Shown here one piece after another: positions 27,020-36,523 of a stretch of 64,000 bases of DNA. The stretch's first letter is position 1. Each line of letters begins with the position of its first letter. The stretch comes from Croceicoccus estronivorus (GTDB lineage Bacteria > Pseudomonadota > Alphaproteobacteria > Sphingomonadales > Sphingomonadaceae). Made by a program: the position numbers and the translations under genes. The notes under the pieces were generated by a model. It was not told the DNA's origin. It saw nothing but the letters and a program-made list of their open reading frames with translations, and searched no databases. Location of the stretch: positions 124,001 through 188,000 of the forward strand of contig NZ_JRQQ01000001.1 in NCBI RefSeq assembly GCF_001625325.1. Direction: 5' to 3'.

Positions 27020-27667
27020 ATGACCACCGATGAGCAATTGACCGCGCCACTTGCCGACCACCTGTCGTCACTCAGGCTTGTCGATGCCCGCAGCCTGCGC
27101 GGCGAAAAAATGCGGCTGCGCATACTGGAAGCAGCCAAGACGACCTTTTCGCGACTGGGTTATGAAGCTGTCACCGTCGATGACATCGCGCGCGAAGCGG
27201 GCATCAGCCGTCCAAGTTTCTATGTCTATTTTCCAAGCAAGTTCAGCGCGGCGGAGGCATTGGCCGACACTGTCGGGATATTCATCCTGAAAGATTTCGA
27301 CGATCTCGCCGCCCTGGGGCCGGAGGCCAGCGAGGCAGACCTTGCCGAATGGGTGCAGCGACGATTCAGCGTGATGCTGGAACAAGGCGAATACATGCGG
27401 ATCTTTCGCCATGTCGCCGCTGCGGAGCCTTCGTTTTCCGCGCGCACTCGGGCCAGATATGCAGCAGAATTCGCACGTCTCGGTATAGTCTATCCCGCTT
27501 TCAGACGCGCAGCCGCATCTCCCGACGGAGAAGACGCCTTGCGCGCTCATATGCTGCTGTCCCAGCTGGACCAGATCTCCATGGACCTGATCGCGGGATG
27601 GGCCGCCGACAGCAGGACGATTGCCCGGATATTGGCGAGCCAGCTCGCGCAATTCCTCAATTCATGA
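27020..27667 (+). CDS. TetR/AcrR-family transcriptional regulator
   Basis: 215 residues. The N-terminal helix-turn-helix is clear (RILEAAKTTFSRLGYEAVTVDDIAREAGISRPSFYVYF, in pieces ILEAAKTTFSRLGYEAVTV and IAREAGISRPSFYVYFPSK, residues about 32-75). The C-terminal ligand domain is not recognised but resembles EthR-like regulators. The NTF2-like gene follows 35 bases later and is the likely target with the regulator itself, through the palindrome at 26962. Confidence 0.9.
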   Translation: MTTDEQLTAPLADHLSSLRLVDARSLRGEKMRLRILEAAKTTFSRLGYEAVTVDDIAREAGISRPSFYVYFPSKFSAAEALADTVGIFILKDFDDLAALGPEASEADLAEWVQRRFSVMLEQGEYMRIFRHVAAAEPSFSARTRARYAAEFARLGIVYPAFRRAAASPDGEDALRAHMLLSQLDQISMDLIAGWAADSRTIARILASQLAQFLNS

Positions 27668-27702
27668 CGCAAACACACGCATAAACCCAAGGAGAGGATG
27701 TC

Positions 27703-28245
27703 ATGTCATATACTGTGGAACAACTGCCCGATCTGGAGGAAATCAAACGCCTCAAGAGCCGCTATTGCCGGGCGACCGATGCGGGGGACGAAGTTCTCCT
27801 ACGCCAACTGTTCACGGATAACGTCACCGTCGAATATCGCGGCGGTGCCTATACGGCGATCGCACACGGCAAGGACGAGATGATCGATTTCCTGATGAAC
27901 GCACACCATTCGGAAATGATCACCATGCACCACGCACACTTGCCGGACATCGAATTCACCGGATCTGATTCCGCGCAAGGCATCTGGTATTGCGAGGATT
28001 TCCACATCGCACTCGATCGCAAGGAAATCACTATGGGCTGCCTGATCTACAAGGATCAGTACGTCCGGCAGAACGGCACCTGGCTGATCGCCCGGACCGA
28101 ATACGATCGGGTGTGGGAAGCGTTCGAACCCTTGCGTCCCGGCATTCAGGTAACGGCGCACCAGTTGGCCAGGACCGGACGCAAGCCTGATGAACGCAAG
28201 AACATCGACCACCTGCTGCATTGGAAGGACCGGGCCACAGCATAA
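27703..28245 (+). CDS. NTF2-like (SnoaL-type) protein
   Basis: 180 residues with the cone-shaped NTF2-like fold pattern: LEEIKRLKSRYCRATDAGDEVLL, LFTDNVTVEYRG, HHAHLPDIEF, and YKDQYVRQNGTWLIARTEYDRVWEAF. The family includes dehydratases and isomerases of steroid and aromatic catabolism, and many members without known activity. It follows the TetR gene after AAGGAGAGGATGTC, a strong ribosome binding site. No catabolic genes are beside it, so substrate is open. Confidence 0.8.
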   Translation: MSYTVEQLPDLEEIKRLKSRYCRATDAGDEVLLRQLFTDNVTVEYRGGAYTAIAHGKDEMIDFLMNAHHSEMITMHHAHLPDIEFTGSDSAQGIWYCEDFHIALDRKEITMGCLIYKDQYVRQNGTWLIARTEYDRVWEAFEPLRPGIQVTAHQLARTGRKPDERKNIDHLLHWKDRATA

Positions 28246-28276
28246 TATCGGTTACCGGGGCTTACCGCAGCCGTAA

Positions 28277-28741
28277 TCAGTGGCCAAATTGCCTGCGTAA
28301 CGCCTGATAAGCGGCGGCGGTCACGGTATTGGCGAGATTGAGCGAACGGATATGTTCCGACCGCATGGGCAACTTCACCATGCGGTCGGAAAGCGGCTCT
28401 GCAATCTTGGCAGGCAACCCTTTCGTCTCGCTGCCAAAGACGAGATAGGCGTCATCGGGGTAGTCCGGCTCATAAAAACTGCGGGAGCCATATTCCTCAA
28501 AGAGGAAAAGCTGGTCGCCACGCGGGCTACGTGCCTCCAGAAACGCATCCCAGCTCGAAAATTCGGTGATCCGCACGTGCGGCCAGTAATCAAGGCCGGA
28601 ACGCTTCACCCGCTTGTCCGAAAGGTCGAACCCCAGCGGGTGAATCAGGACCAGTTCCATGTCCAGAGCGACACAGGTGCGCCCTATCGCGCCGGTATTG
28701 CCGGGAATTTCCGGGTGAACGAGGACGATACTTATCGACAT
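28277..28741 (-). CDS. trmL: tRNA (cytidine(34)-2'-O)-methyltransferase TrmL
   Basis: SPOUT methyltransferase that modifies the wobble position of tRNA-Leu. 154 residues from the ATG at 28741 (MSISIVLVHPEIPGNTGAIGR). Knot motifs: EIPGNTGAIGRTC, LVFGSETKGLP, and SLNLANTVTAAAYQAL. A 6-residue longer frame exists but lacks family similarity. Converges with the NTF2-like gene. Confidence 0.93.
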   Translation of the reverse strand: MSISIVLVHPEIPGNTGAIGRTCVALDMELVLIHPLGFDLSDKRVKRSGLDYWPHVRITEFSSWDAFLEARSPRGDQLFLFEEYGSRSFYEPDYPDDAYLVFGSETKGLPAKIAEPLSDRMVKLPMRSEHIRSLNLANTVTAAAYQALRRQFGH

Positions 28742-28771
28742 GGATGAACGCCCGACCACACAGGCTGGACT

Positions 28772-30265
28772 TTATCCGAGCTTCGTCTTGAGCAATTCGT
28801 TCACAACCTGCGGATTGGCTTTGCCCTGCATCGCTTTCATGGTCTGACCGACGAAGAAGCCGAACAGTTTGTCCTTGCCGCCGCGATACTCCTCGACCTT
28901 GTCGGCATTCGCGGCCATCACCGCATCAATTGCCGCCTCGATCGCGCCAGTGTCGCTTTCCTGCTTCAACCCCTCACGCTCGACAATCGCCGCAGCGCCA
29001 TCTCCGGTTTCAAGCATCTTTTCCAGCACCTGCTTGGCGATGGAACCGGATATCGTGCCGTCTCCGATCAAAGCCAGCAATTCGGCCCCTGCGGCAGGGC
29101 TGACGGGACTATCATCCAGCCCCTTGCCAACCTTGTTGAGCGCACCGAACAGTTCCGAAGTCAGCCAGTTCGCAGCCTGCTTGGCAACGTCCGCATCGTC
29201 CTTACCCTGCGCCTTGGCCGTCTGGACCAGCAGTTCTTCGAACCAGCGGGCCGTTTCGACCTCCGCAGTCAATATGCCTGCGTTGTAAGCCGACAGGCCC
29301 AGCCCGTTCTCATACCGGTGGCGCTTGGCATCCGGCAGTTCAGGCAGGCTGGCGCGACACTCATCAAGGAACGCATCTTCCAGCACCAACGGGAGCAAGT
29401 CCGGATCAGGGAAATAGCGGTAATCGTGCGCGTCTTCCTTGCTGCGCATGGATCGTGTCGTGCCGGTGTCCGGGTCGAACAGCCGGGTTTCCTGCACGAC
29501 CTTGCCGCCGCTCTCAATCAGATCGACCTGACGGTTCGCCTCATGCTCGATCGTGGCCATGACAAAACGAACGGAATTGACGTTCTTCGTCTCCGTCCGG
29601 GTGCCGAAAGGCTCGCCCGGCCGCCGCACGGACACGTTGACGTCGGCACGCATGGAGCCTTCTTCCATGTTTCCGTCGCAACTTCCGACATAGCGTAGAA
29701 TCGTACGCAATTTGCGCACATAAGCGCCTGCTTCGGCAGGGCTCCGCATGTCGGGACGGCTGACGATTTCCATCAGCGCCACGCCCGACCGGTTGAGATC
29801 CACATAGGACATCGTCGGGTGCTGATCATGCATCAGCTTGCCCGCATCCTGTTCCACATGGATACGCTCGATCCCGATCGTCTTGGTGTTTTCGGGATCC
29901 TTGTCATCCAGCTGGATTTCCAGCCGTCCTTCACCCACCAGCGGGTGATAGAGCTGGCTGATCTGATAGCCCTGCGGCAAATCGGCATAGAAGTAATTCT
30001 TGCGGTCGAAACGAGACCATTTGTTGATCTCCGCATCGATGGCCATGCCAGTGCGGACCGCCTGACGAATGCATTCGCGGTTGGGCACCGGCAGCATGCC
30101 GGGCATAGCCGCATCGATCAGGCTGACCTGGCTGTTCGGCTCCGCCCCGAAAGCAGTCGCCGCGCCCGAAAAAAGCTTTGCCTTGCTCGTCACTTGCGCG
30201 TGGACTTCGAGGCCGATCACGACCTCCCATTCGCCTGTTGCGCCCTGAATGCGATATTCGCTCAC
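28772..30265 (-). CDS. gatB: Aspartyl/glutamyl-tRNA amidotransferase subunit B
   Basis: Kinase-amidase subunit of GatCAB, which converts misacylated Glu-tRNA-Gln or Asp-tRNA-Asn. 497 residues with [21 protein letters not shown], the catalytic pocket [34 protein letters not shown], and the C-terminal YqeY-like tail ending [13 protein letters not shown]. Its start codon abuts the stop of an AT-rich foreign-looking gene that separates it from gatA. Confidence 0.97.
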   Translation of the reverse strand: MSEYRIQGATGEWEVVIGLEVHAQVTSKAKLFSGAATAFGAEPNSQVSLIDAAMPGMLPVPNRECIRQAVRTGMAIDAEINKWSRFDRKNYFYADLPQGYQISQLYHPLVGEGRLEIQLDDKDPENTKTIGIERIHVEQDAGKLMHDQHPTMSYVDLNRSGVALMEIVSRPDMRSPAEAGAYVRKLRTILRYVGSCDGNMEEGSMRADVNVSVRRPGEPFGTRTETKNVNSVRFVMATIEHEANRQVDLIESGGKVVQETRLFDPDTGTTRSMRSKEDAHDYRYFPDPDLLPLVLEDAFLDECRASLPELPDAKRHRYENGLGLSAYNAGILTAEVETARWFEELLVQTAKAQGKDDADVAKQAANWLTSELFGALNKVGKGLDDSPVSPAAGAELLALIGDGTISGSIAKQVLEKMLETGDGAAAIVEREGLKQESDTGAIEAAIDAVMAANADKVEEYRGGKDKLFGFFVGQTMKAMQGKANPQVVNELLKTKLG

Positions 30266-30721
30266 TCAGTGGAACTCCAAATCATCAGGTAGTTTTCGCG
30301 CATATTCGAATCCTTTGTTGTCTGGTGTTTCCTGACCATAAAATTCGATCTGACGATTTGTACCATCAATGCTTCTTTTTTCCGGTTTTGCCTTGACCCA
30401 AAAAACAAAATCATCACACAGGCAACGCTGCAAATCCGTATTTCGCACAATTCTTAGTGCCGTAGGGTTTTGCTCTTCATCAAGTGCGACAAGCGCGACA
30501 AAGCCTTCATTCGTGAGCGTCGGCACTATCCCTTCACCAGAAGCCTGCCATCGAAACTTTCCGTCTTTCCCAGGCTTCACATACATACGAACAACTCTGC
30601 CATCATTTCGTGAAACATTGAAATATGGCGAGCGTCCGCTTATCCATTTGAGTGTGTATCCCCTTTTACACAAGACCTCACATAAGTGCGCACGGGCAAC
30701 TTCGGCATTGCTCTGTTTCAC
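30266..30721 (-). CDS. Foreign-looking hypothetical protein inserted between gatA and gatB
   Basis: About 151 residues, not recognised. It is visibly AT-richer than its neighbours and uses different codons. It begins with GTG overlapping the gatA stop (GTGA at 30721; two further GTG codons upstream at 30724 and 30727 are alternatives) and its stop abuts the gatB ATG, so it rides in the gatCAB operon. The N-terminal half has [18 protein letters not shown] then [17 protein letters not shown], faintly like the beta hairpin of PD-(D/E)XK nucleases but without clear catalytic acids. C-terminal block is [20 protein letters not shown]. No signal or membrane segment. Confidence 0.72.
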   Translation of the reverse strand: MKQSNAEVARAHLCEVLCKRGYTLKWISGRSPYFNVSRNDGRVVRMYVKPGKDGKFRWQASGEGIVPTLTNEGFVALVALDEEQNPTALRIVRNTDLQRCLCDDFVFWVKAKPEKRSIDGTNRQIEFYGQETPDNKGFEYARKLPDDLEFH

Positions 30722-32214
30722 CACCACTTTTCCGGTTTGGCCGTAAACCCGGCGCGCTGTTCAAGCGCGAGACCGGCATTAAGCACGCCCTGTTCGTCGA
30801 ACGCGTTGCCGATGATTTGCAGGCCGAGCGGGAGCCCTTCGCGGTTGAGACCGGCAGGGACGCTCATCGCCGGGAGCCCGGCAAGGCTCGCCGGGACCGA
30901 GAACACGTCGTTCAGGTACATTTCCAGCGGATCGCCCGATTTTTCCCCAAGTGCGAAACTCGCGCTCGGCGTGGTCGGTGCAAGGATAACGTCACATTCG
31001 GTGAAGGCGTTCTTGAAATCGTGGCTGATCAGAGTCCGGACCTTCTGTGCCTGGGTGTAATAGGCATCGTAGAAACCAGCCGAAAGCACGTAAGTGCCGA
31101 TCAGAATACGGCGTTTGACCTCCGCTCCGAAGCCCGCTGCACGGGTTGCAGCGTACATGTCCTGCAGGCCCGCCCCTTCCGGCAGGTCCCGCAGACCATA
31201 TCGGACACCATCGTAGCGTGCGAGGTTGGACGACGCTTCTGCCGGGGCGATGATATAATAGGCTGGAAGCGCATATTTGGTGTGAGGCAGGGAAATATCG
31301 ACGATCTCGGCCCCGGCATCACGGAGCCAGGCAATGCCGTCTTCCCAGCTTTTCGCGACATCCGCATCCATGCCGTCCATGCGGTATTCGCGCGGAATAC
31401 CCACCTTCTTGCCCTTCATGTCGGCGGTAAGGCCAGCTTCCCATTCAGGCACAGGCATATCGAGGCTGGTCGCATCTTTCGGATCGAACCCGGCCATTGC
31501 CTCCAGCATGATCGCACAATCGCGCACGTCGCGCGCCATCGGCCCCGCCTGGTCGAGCGAACTGGCGAAGGCGACAATCCCCCACCGGCTGCACCGGCCA
31601 TATGTCGGCTTGATCCCGGTAATCCCGGTAAAAGCCGCCGGCTGACGGATCGACCCGCCCGTATCCGTGCCCGTCGCCGCGGGACACAGCCGCGCGGCGA
31701 CGGCCGAGCTGGACCCGCCGGATGAACCACCAGGAGCCAACGGGGCATTTCCGCCGTCGTTGCGCCGCCATGGCGAAATCACGTTGCCGAAATAGCTCGT
31801 TTCGTTGGACGAGCCCATGGCGAACTGGTCGAGATTGAGCTTGCCCAGCATCCCTGCACCAGCATCCCACAACTTCTGCGAGACAGTGCTTTCATACTGC
31901 GGGCTGAACCCTTCGAGAATGTGCGATGCGGCAGTGGTCTGCACACCATTGGTGGCGAACAGATCCTTCATGCCGATCGGCACACCGGCCATCTTGCCCA
32001 GGGCCTTGCCAGCCGCACGGTCGGCATCGACCCTGCCGGCAGCTTCCAACGCCATGTCGGGAGTTGCCACGATGAAGGCGTTCAACTCGCCAGCGGCTGC
32101 AACATTGGCATTGAACGCCTCTGCCACTTCGCGCGCGCTGAAGTCACCTTTGGCCACCCCGTCGCGGATGGCGGCAACGCCCAGTTCCGTAACGTCGTTT
32201 GCGTTGTCTGACAT
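30718..32214 (-). CDS. gatA: Aspartyl/glutamyl-tRNA amidotransferase subunit A
   Basis: Amidase-signature subunit that releases ammonia from glutamine for GatB. 498 residues with the Ser-cisSer-Lys triad region: [14 protein letters not shown] (Lys), [16 protein letters not shown] and [15 protein letters not shown]-terminal segment [21 protein letters not shown] is typical. Start shares one base with the gatC stop. Confidence 0.97.
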   Translation of the reverse strand: MSDNANDVTELGVAAIRDGVAKGDFSAREVAEAFNANVAAAGELNAFIVATPDMALEAAGRVDADRAAGKALGKMAGVPIGMKDLFATNGVQTTAASHILEGFSPQYESTVSQKLWDAGAGMLGKLNLDQFAMGSSNETSYFGNVISPWRRNDGGNAPLAPGGSSGGSSSAVAARLCPAATGTDTGGSIRQPAAFTGITGIKPTYGRCSRWGIVAFASSLDQAGPMARDVRDCAIMLEAMAGFDPKDATSLDMPVPEWEAGLTADMKGKKVGIPREYRMDGMDADVAKSWEDGIAWLRDAGAEIVDISLPHTKYALPAYYIIAPAEASSNLARYDGVRYGLRDLPEGAGLQDMYAATRAAGFGAEVKRRILIGTYVLSAGFYDAYYTQAQKVRTLISHDFKNAFTECDVILAPTTPSASFALGEKSGDPLEMYLNDVFSVPASLAGLPAMSVPAGLNREGLPLGLQIIGNAFDEQGVLNAGLALEQRAGFTAKPEKWW

Positions 32215-32516
32215 TATTCAATCACCTTCGGCACGCCAAAGAAGCCATGCTCGGCTGCGGGAGCATTGGCCAGAACCGCATCGCGCCGACCGCCGCCTGT
32301 CAGGGGATCGGCATCAACGACATCGTCGCGCAGGCGCAACGTATTCGGAATGACTGCGGTCATCGGTTCGATGCCGGTTACATCCACTTCCCCCAACTGT
32401 TCGACCCAGCCCAAAATCTGGTTCAGTTCGGGCACCATCGCCTCAAGCTCTTCATCGCTGACCTTGATCCGGGCCAGCGAGGCAATTCTGGCCACAGTGG
32501 CCTTATCAACTGACAT
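32214..32516 (-). CDS. gatC: Aspartyl/glutamyl-tRNA amidotransferase subunit C
   Basis: Small belt subunit that stabilises GatA-GatB. 100 residues with [34 protein letters not shown] in pieces ([14 protein letters not shown]) and [13 protein letters not shown]. First gene of gatC-gatA-x-gatB. Confidence 0.95.
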   Translation of the reverse strand: MSVDKATVARIASLARIKVSDEELEAMVPELNQILGWVEQLGEVDVTGIEPMTAVIPNTLRLRDDVVDADPLTGGGRRDAVLANAPAAEHGFFGVPKVIE

Positions 32517-32576
32517 AGGCTTCGACAGCCATGGCTGCCCCTTTGTAATGGAATCCCAACGCCTTTGCAGGCGCGC

Positions 32577-33128
32577 TTATTTCGCCGCTTCGCCGCCTTG
32601 CTTGGCCGCCTGTGCCTGCATCATTTGCTGGAACATTCCCAACCGGCTCTGGAAATCGTCTTCCGACATGAAATCGACCAGTTCGATCTCGAAAGTCAGG
32701 TCGGCATTCGGCGGGATCGGCGCACCCTGCGGCGGGGTCGCACCATAGGCCTTGTCCGCCGGGATGACGAGACGGTACTTGCCGCCCTTCTTCATCTTCA
32801 TCGCGCCTTCGCGGAAGCCCGGCACCATCTGCGACAGAGGCAAAGGCTGTCCTTGCGGGAAGATTCCCGGAATCGGAAGATCCACATCCTTGCCCTCGTC
32901 GAACACGGTCCCGTCGGACAGCTTGCCGACATACCGGGCGAAGATCACGTCATTTTCACTGGGTGAAGCACCAACGCCAGCAGTAATTTCCACCACTTCG
33001 ACGCCATGCGGAACTGTCGCACAGGCGAGCCCCGCGCCAGCCAGGGCAGCGGCGGCGACACCGATCCAGAGCTTGGGCAGAGAGCCCTTCTTGATCGGCA
33101 GGATCGGAACGCGGGTGATTTCGGTCAT
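32577..33128 (-). CDS. Membrane-anchored FKBP-type peptidyl-prolyl isomerase
   Basis: 183 residues from the ATG at 33128. A basic N-terminus and one membrane span (LWIGVAAAALAGAGLACA) precede a FKBP domain facing the periplasm: DGTVFDEGKDVDLPIP, LSQMVPGFREGAMKMKKGGKYRLVIPADKAYG in short, and LTFEIELVDFM. A C-terminal Gln/Ala-rich helix follows. It may help fold envelope proteins. Located between rpsU and gatC, all on the minus strand. Confidence 0.9.
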   Translation of the reverse strand: MTEITRVPILPIKKGSLPKLWIGVAAAALAGAGLACATVPHGVEVVEITAGVGASPSENDVIFARYVGKLSDGTVFDEGKDVDLPIPGIFPQGQPLPLSQMVPGFREGAMKMKKGGKYRLVIPADKAYGATPPQGAPIPPNADLTFEIELVDFMSEDDFQSRLGMFQQMMQAQAAKQGGEAAK

Positions 33129-33162
33129 CTCAGAATCCTCGAATGGGCCATGCCCGGATAGC

Positions 33163-33191
33163 AAAAGGGCGCGGAAACGAATCCGCGCCCT
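33163..33191 (-). terminator. Rho-independent terminator after rpsU
   Basis: AGGGCGCGGA-type stem: GGGCGCGGA (33167-33175) pairs with TCCGCGCCC (33182-33190) around a short loop; on the minus strand it is followed by TTTTGC. It lies about 60 bases past the rpsU stop and 35 bases before the FKBP start. Confidence 0.75.
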
Positions 33192-33252
33192 CTTGGCTCA
33201 TCGATGAGTGGCGATCAAGCGGGTCCTTGAAACCACCCCTCGTCAGACGGCC

Positions 33253-33459
33253 TTAACGGCTGCCGTCGCGTTCCATCCGCTTGCGCTCCAGCTTGCGGGC
33301 GCGGCGGACGGCGGCGGCCTTTTCACGGGCGCGCTTTTCGCTCGGCTTTTCGTAGTGGCGGCGCAGCTTCATTTCGCGATAGACGCCCTCACGCTGCAGC
33401 TTCTTCTTGAGCGCGCGGAGAGCCTGGTCGACATTGTTATCGCGAACGATGATCTGCAT
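33253..33459 (-). CDS. rpsU: 30S ribosomal protein S21
   Basis: 68-residue basic ribosomal protein, [20 protein letters not shown] at the start and an Arg/Lys-rich helix to the end. Normal length for alphaproteobacterial S21. It has its own terminator and lies divergent from crcB. Confidence 0.97.
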   Translation of the reverse strand: MQIIVRDNNVDQALRALKKKLQREGVYREMKLRRHYEKPSEKRAREKAAAVRRARKLERKRMERDGSR

Positions 33460-33664
33460 AAATCCAAGTACCTCAACAGCTATGGGTGACTGCCCACGCC
33501 GGTGGGTAAGGCCTCCCTAAATCAGAGAAAACGATGCCGATTCCCCTTCGGACTCGCATCGATTGCGGGCGCCCCTATCGGAATCGGGGGGAAATGGCAA
33601 GGGATTACGCGTCGTACATGCATCCGGCTTCCCCCCGCGGCCATCGGCGTCTAAGGCGAATTGC
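33460..33664. other. rpsU-crcB divergent intergenic region with repeated hairpin elements
   Basis: 205 bases. GCCCACGCCGGTGGG forms a small hairpin near 33492; GATTCCCC (about 33539) is complementary to the GGAATCGGGG-type stretch near 33581, and CGATGC/GCATCG pair locally. These may be part of the rpsU 5' leader. I could not match the region to a fluoride riboswitch. Confidence 0.3.
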
Positions 33665-34066
33665 ATGACACCTCCTACCCCCCTGATTGCCTCGCTCTAT
33701 GTCGCGCTGGGCGGCGGCACCGGCGCCGTCCTGCGCTATCAACTCGGGCGGCTGGTGACGCACTGGTTTGGCCCGAACATCGCCTTTCCGTGGGCGACGT
33801 TCACCGCCAATGTCGTTGGCAGCCTGTGCATGGGCCTGCTTGTCGGCTTTCTCGCGCGCCACGGGCACGGCGGTGAACACTGGCGGCTACTATTGGGTGT
33901 CGGCATGCTGGGCGGATTCACCACGTTCTCGTCATTCAGCATGGAAATGGTACTGCTGGCTGAACGCGGAGCGATCGGCATGGCAGTAGCCTATGCCGGC
34001 TTTTCGCTGGCGGCCGGCGTCGCGGCAATGTTTCTCGGCCTCATGACCATGAGGTCAATCGGATGA
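33665..34066 (+). CDS. crcB: Fluoride channel CrcB/Fluc
   Basis: Dimeric fluoride exporter, 133 residues with four hydrophobic segments. Signature seen: GGGTGAVLRYQLGRL, FPWATFTANVVGSLCMGLL, and the filter region GMLGGFTTFSSFSMEMVLL. Start at the ATG with four spans; the longer frame only adds non-conserved sequence. Overlaps the following RluA gene by four bases. Confidence 0.95.
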   Translation: MTPPTPLIASLYVALGGGTGAVLRYQLGRLVTHWFGPNIAFPWATFTANVVGSLCMGLLVGFLARHGHGGEHWRLLLGVGMLGGFTTFSSFSMEMVLLAERGAIGMAVAYAGFSLAAGVAAMFLGLMTMRSIG

Positions 34067-35250
34067 GCGATTTCGTCAGGCAATTTACTGTCGCACCGGA
34101 CGACGATGGTATCCGGCTGGACCGCTGGTTCAAGCGTCACCTGCCGCAGATCGGCTTTGCCATGGTTTCGCGCTGGGCACGCACCGGGCAGATCCGGGTG
34201 GATGGCAAGCGGGCAAAGCCCGAAGACCGGCTGGAGACCGGCCAGATACTGAGAATCCCGCCAGGCGGCGATACCGCTGGCCGCGCGCAACCCACACGCC
34301 GCCCGCTAACGGAGGACGAACTCGCACAAGCCGATGCGATGGTCATCCATCAGGACAAGGCGGCGATCGTGCTCAACAAACCGCCGGGGCTCGCGACCCA
34401 GGGCGGGACAAAGACGACCAGCCATGTCGACGGTCTGCTGGACGCCTACATTCCTCCGCATGACGAGAAGGCCCCTCGCCCTCGTCTGGTCCACAGGCTC
34501 GACAAGGATACGTCCGGCGTTCTGCTGGTCGCCCGCACACCCGGCAGCGCGGCTTTCTTTTCCAAGCGCTTTTCGGGCCGTTCCGCGAAGAAGATCTATT
34601 GGGCACTGGTCGTCGGCGTGCCGGATGTCGCCGAAGGCACCATCGACGCCCCACTGGCGAAGCAACCGGGCACCGGCGGCGAAAAGATGCATGTGGACGA
34701 GGAGAACGGCCAGCCGGCCAAGACTCGCTATCGCATCGTCGATCGGGCTGGAAACCGTGCGGCCTGGCTGGAACTGCAACCGCTGACCGGACGCACGCAT
34801 CAGCTTCGCGTCCACCTGGCTGCCATCGGACACCCGATCGTCGGCGACGGCAAATATGGCGGACAGGATGCATTTCTGACCGGCAGCATCAGCCGCAAGA
34901 TGCATCTTCATGCCCGGCGCCTGATTATCGATCATCCCGACGGCACACCGCTGGACGTCACTGCCGGGTTGCCCGATCATTTCGCGGCTTCGATGGCACA
35001 ACTCGGCTTTGACGAGGCCGATGGCCATGCCTTGCCCGAAGCTCCGGCAGTTCCCGAAAAGGTTGCGAAGAAGCAGGCTGCGAAAGCCCATGCCAAACAA
35101 TACCGCAAGGAACGGCGTGGGGAACGCCGCAGCCGCAAGAGTGGCGAGCGCGGTCAGGCCGCCGGCAAGCCATCGAAAGGGAAGCGTCCCACCGGTAAAC
35201 CCTCTTCTCCCAAGGGGAAACGGCCTGCGTCGAGGCCACGCAAGCCCTGA
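34063..35250 (+). CDS. RluA-family rRNA pseudouridine synthase with long basic tail (RluC-like)
   Basis: Converts uridines to pseudouridine in 23S rRNA. 395 residues: S4 domain (residues about 15-75, LDRWFKRHLPQIGFAMVSRW), catalytic domain with VLNKPPGLATQGG, HRLDKDTSGVLLVART (catalytic Asp) and GRTHQLRVHLAAIGHPIVGD. The last 70 residues are a Lys/Arg/Pro/Gly-rich tail (KKQAAKAHAKQYRKERRGER and onward) not needed for the family, probably an RNA-binding extension. RluC is the nearest assignment but target sites are not readable. Confidence 0.9.
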   Translation: MSDFVRQFTVAPDDDGIRLDRWFKRHLPQIGFAMVSRWARTGQIRVDGKRAKPEDRLETGQILRIPPGGDTAGRAQPTRRPLTEDELAQADAMVIHQDKAAIVLNKPPGLATQGGTKTTSHVDGLLDAYIPPHDEKAPRPRLVHRLDKDTSGVLLVARTPGSAAFFSKRFSGRSAKKIYWALVVGVPDVAEGTIDAPLAKQPGTGGEKMHVDEENGQPAKTRYRIVDRAGNRAAWLELQPLTGRTHQLRVHLAAIGHPIVGDGKYGGQDAFLTGSISRKMHLHARRLIIDHPDGTPLDVTAGLPDHFAASMAQLGFDEADGHALPEAPAVPEKVAKKQAAKAHAKQYRKERRGERRSRKSGERGQAAGKPSKGKRPTGKPSSPKGKRPASRPRKP

Positions 35251-35873
35251 TGCATCCCAACGCCGCCTTTCGTCCGGTGTTTTCTGGTGCTTCCGACCAT
35301 GCGCTGCTGGAAACCCTGATCGACCAGATCGGCTTCGGCATGATCTTCGCCGCCACGCCCGATGGCCCGCGCGTGGCTCATGCATCGCTGCTATCGACCG
35401 GCGATGGCGCTGTGCAGTTCCACCTCGCCAGAGGAAATGCCCTTGCCCGCCACCTGGCCGGAACGGTTGCACTGGCCGTGATTAACGGCCCTGACGGCTA
35501 TGTCAGCCCGCGGTGGTACGCCGATGGAGCTCAGGTCCCGACCTGGAATTACGTCTCACTGGAATTGGAAGGTCCGGTCCGCCGGATGGATCAGGATGGA
35601 TTGCTCGGCCTGCTGACCGCATTGACCGAACGGCATGAGGCGCGGATCGTCAATGGACAGCCCTGGACGATGAAAAAGCTGCCCGACGCAGCACTTCAAA
35701 AATTGATGGGCGCAATCGTCGGTTTTGAAATGGAGGTGCGCGCGCGGCGCCCCACCTTCAAGCTGAGCCAGAACAAGCCTGCGGCCGAACAGGCAAGAGT
35801 CGCAGACGGGCTGGAAACCGAAGGTTCGCGCGCCATCGCGCAGTTGATGCGCCAATTGGGGAATAGCCAATGA
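35250..35873 (+). CDS. PaiB-family FMN-binding protein
   Basis: 207 residues of the FMN-binding negative regulator (PaiB) family: PDGPRVAHASLL, VQFHLARGNALARHLAG, and the characteristic GPDGYVSPRWYADGAQVPTWNYVSLELEG. C-terminal GFEMEVRARRPTFKLSQNKPAAEQ matches the family ending. In Bacillus PaiB represses sporulation and protease genes; in this lineage it may be a simple flavoprotein. Its ATG overlaps the stop of the RluA gene by one base. Confidence 0.88.
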   Translation: MHPNAAFRPVFSGASDHALLETLIDQIGFGMIFAATPDGPRVAHASLLSTGDGAVQFHLARGNALARHLAGTVALAVINGPDGYVSPRWYADGAQVPTWNYVSLELEGPVRRMDQDGLLGLLTALTERHEARIVNGQPWTMKKLPDAALQKLMGAIVGFEMEVRARRPTFKLSQNKPAAEQARVADGLETEGSRAIAQLMRQLGNSQ

Positions 35874-36523
35874 CCATACGCCTTGCCGTTTTTGACTGCG
35901 ACGGCACTCTGGTGGACGGGCAGGCCGATATCTGCACGGCTATGGAACTCGCCTTCGCCGAGACCGGCCTTGCCACACCCGACCGAGCCGCTGTGCGCCG
36001 CATAGTGGGCCTGAGCCTGCCGATTGCCATCCGCAACCTCGTACCCGACGCCTCCCCGGACCTGTGGCATATGACAAGCGAGGCCTACAAAAAGGCATTC
36101 CGGACGATGCGCGCCGAAGGGCGGCTTTCCGAACCGCTGTTCCCCGGCATTGCGCCGTTGCTGATCCAGCTTGCCGGCAGAGGCTGGGATCTTGGGGTTG
36201 CCACAGGCAAGTCCGACCGGGGCCTGCGCAATGTGCTGGCCGTCCACAATCTTTCCGATCACTTCGTAACCTTGCAGACAGCCGATCGTCACCCTTCGAA
36301 ACCACATCCTGCCATGCTGGAGGCCGCTTTGGGAGAGGCGGGCGCCGCGCCGAACGACAGCGTCATGATCGGCGATACGACGTATGACATTGCGATGGCC
36401 AGCGCGGCGGGAGTGCGCCCCATCGGCGTCGGCTGGGGTTATCACACGCCCGACGAATTGCTCGCAGCGGGGGCAGATGCCGTCGCTGAAACACCCGAAG
36501 AACTAGGGAAATTGCTCGCATGA
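35870..36523 (+). CDS. HAD-family hydrolase (phosphoglycolate phosphatase-like)
   Basis: 217 residues. Motif I FDCDGTLVDGQADI at the start, motif II VATGKSDRG, Lys in SKPHP, and motif IV MIGDTTYDIAMASAAGVRPIGVGWGYH, all as in Gph/pyrophosphatase-like HADs with a helical cap. Substrate could be phosphoglycolate or a pyrophosphate. Overlaps the upstream and downstream genes by four bases each. Confidence 0.88.
   Translation: MTIRLAVFDCDGTLVDGQADICTAMELAFAETGLATPDRAAVRRIVGLSLPIAIRNLVPDASPDLWHMTSEAYKKAFRTMRAEGRLSEPLFPGIAPLLIQLAGRGWDLGVATGKSDRGLRNVLAVHNLSDHFVTLQTADRHPSKPHPAMLEAALGEAGAAPNDSVMIGDTTYDIAMASAAGVRPIGVGWGYHTPDELLAAGADAVAETPEELGKLLA

Noticed and set aside
33460-33664. Fluoride riboswitch upstream of crcB
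   Set aside because: The conserved core of the crcB motif could not be matched; hairpins present look unrelated.
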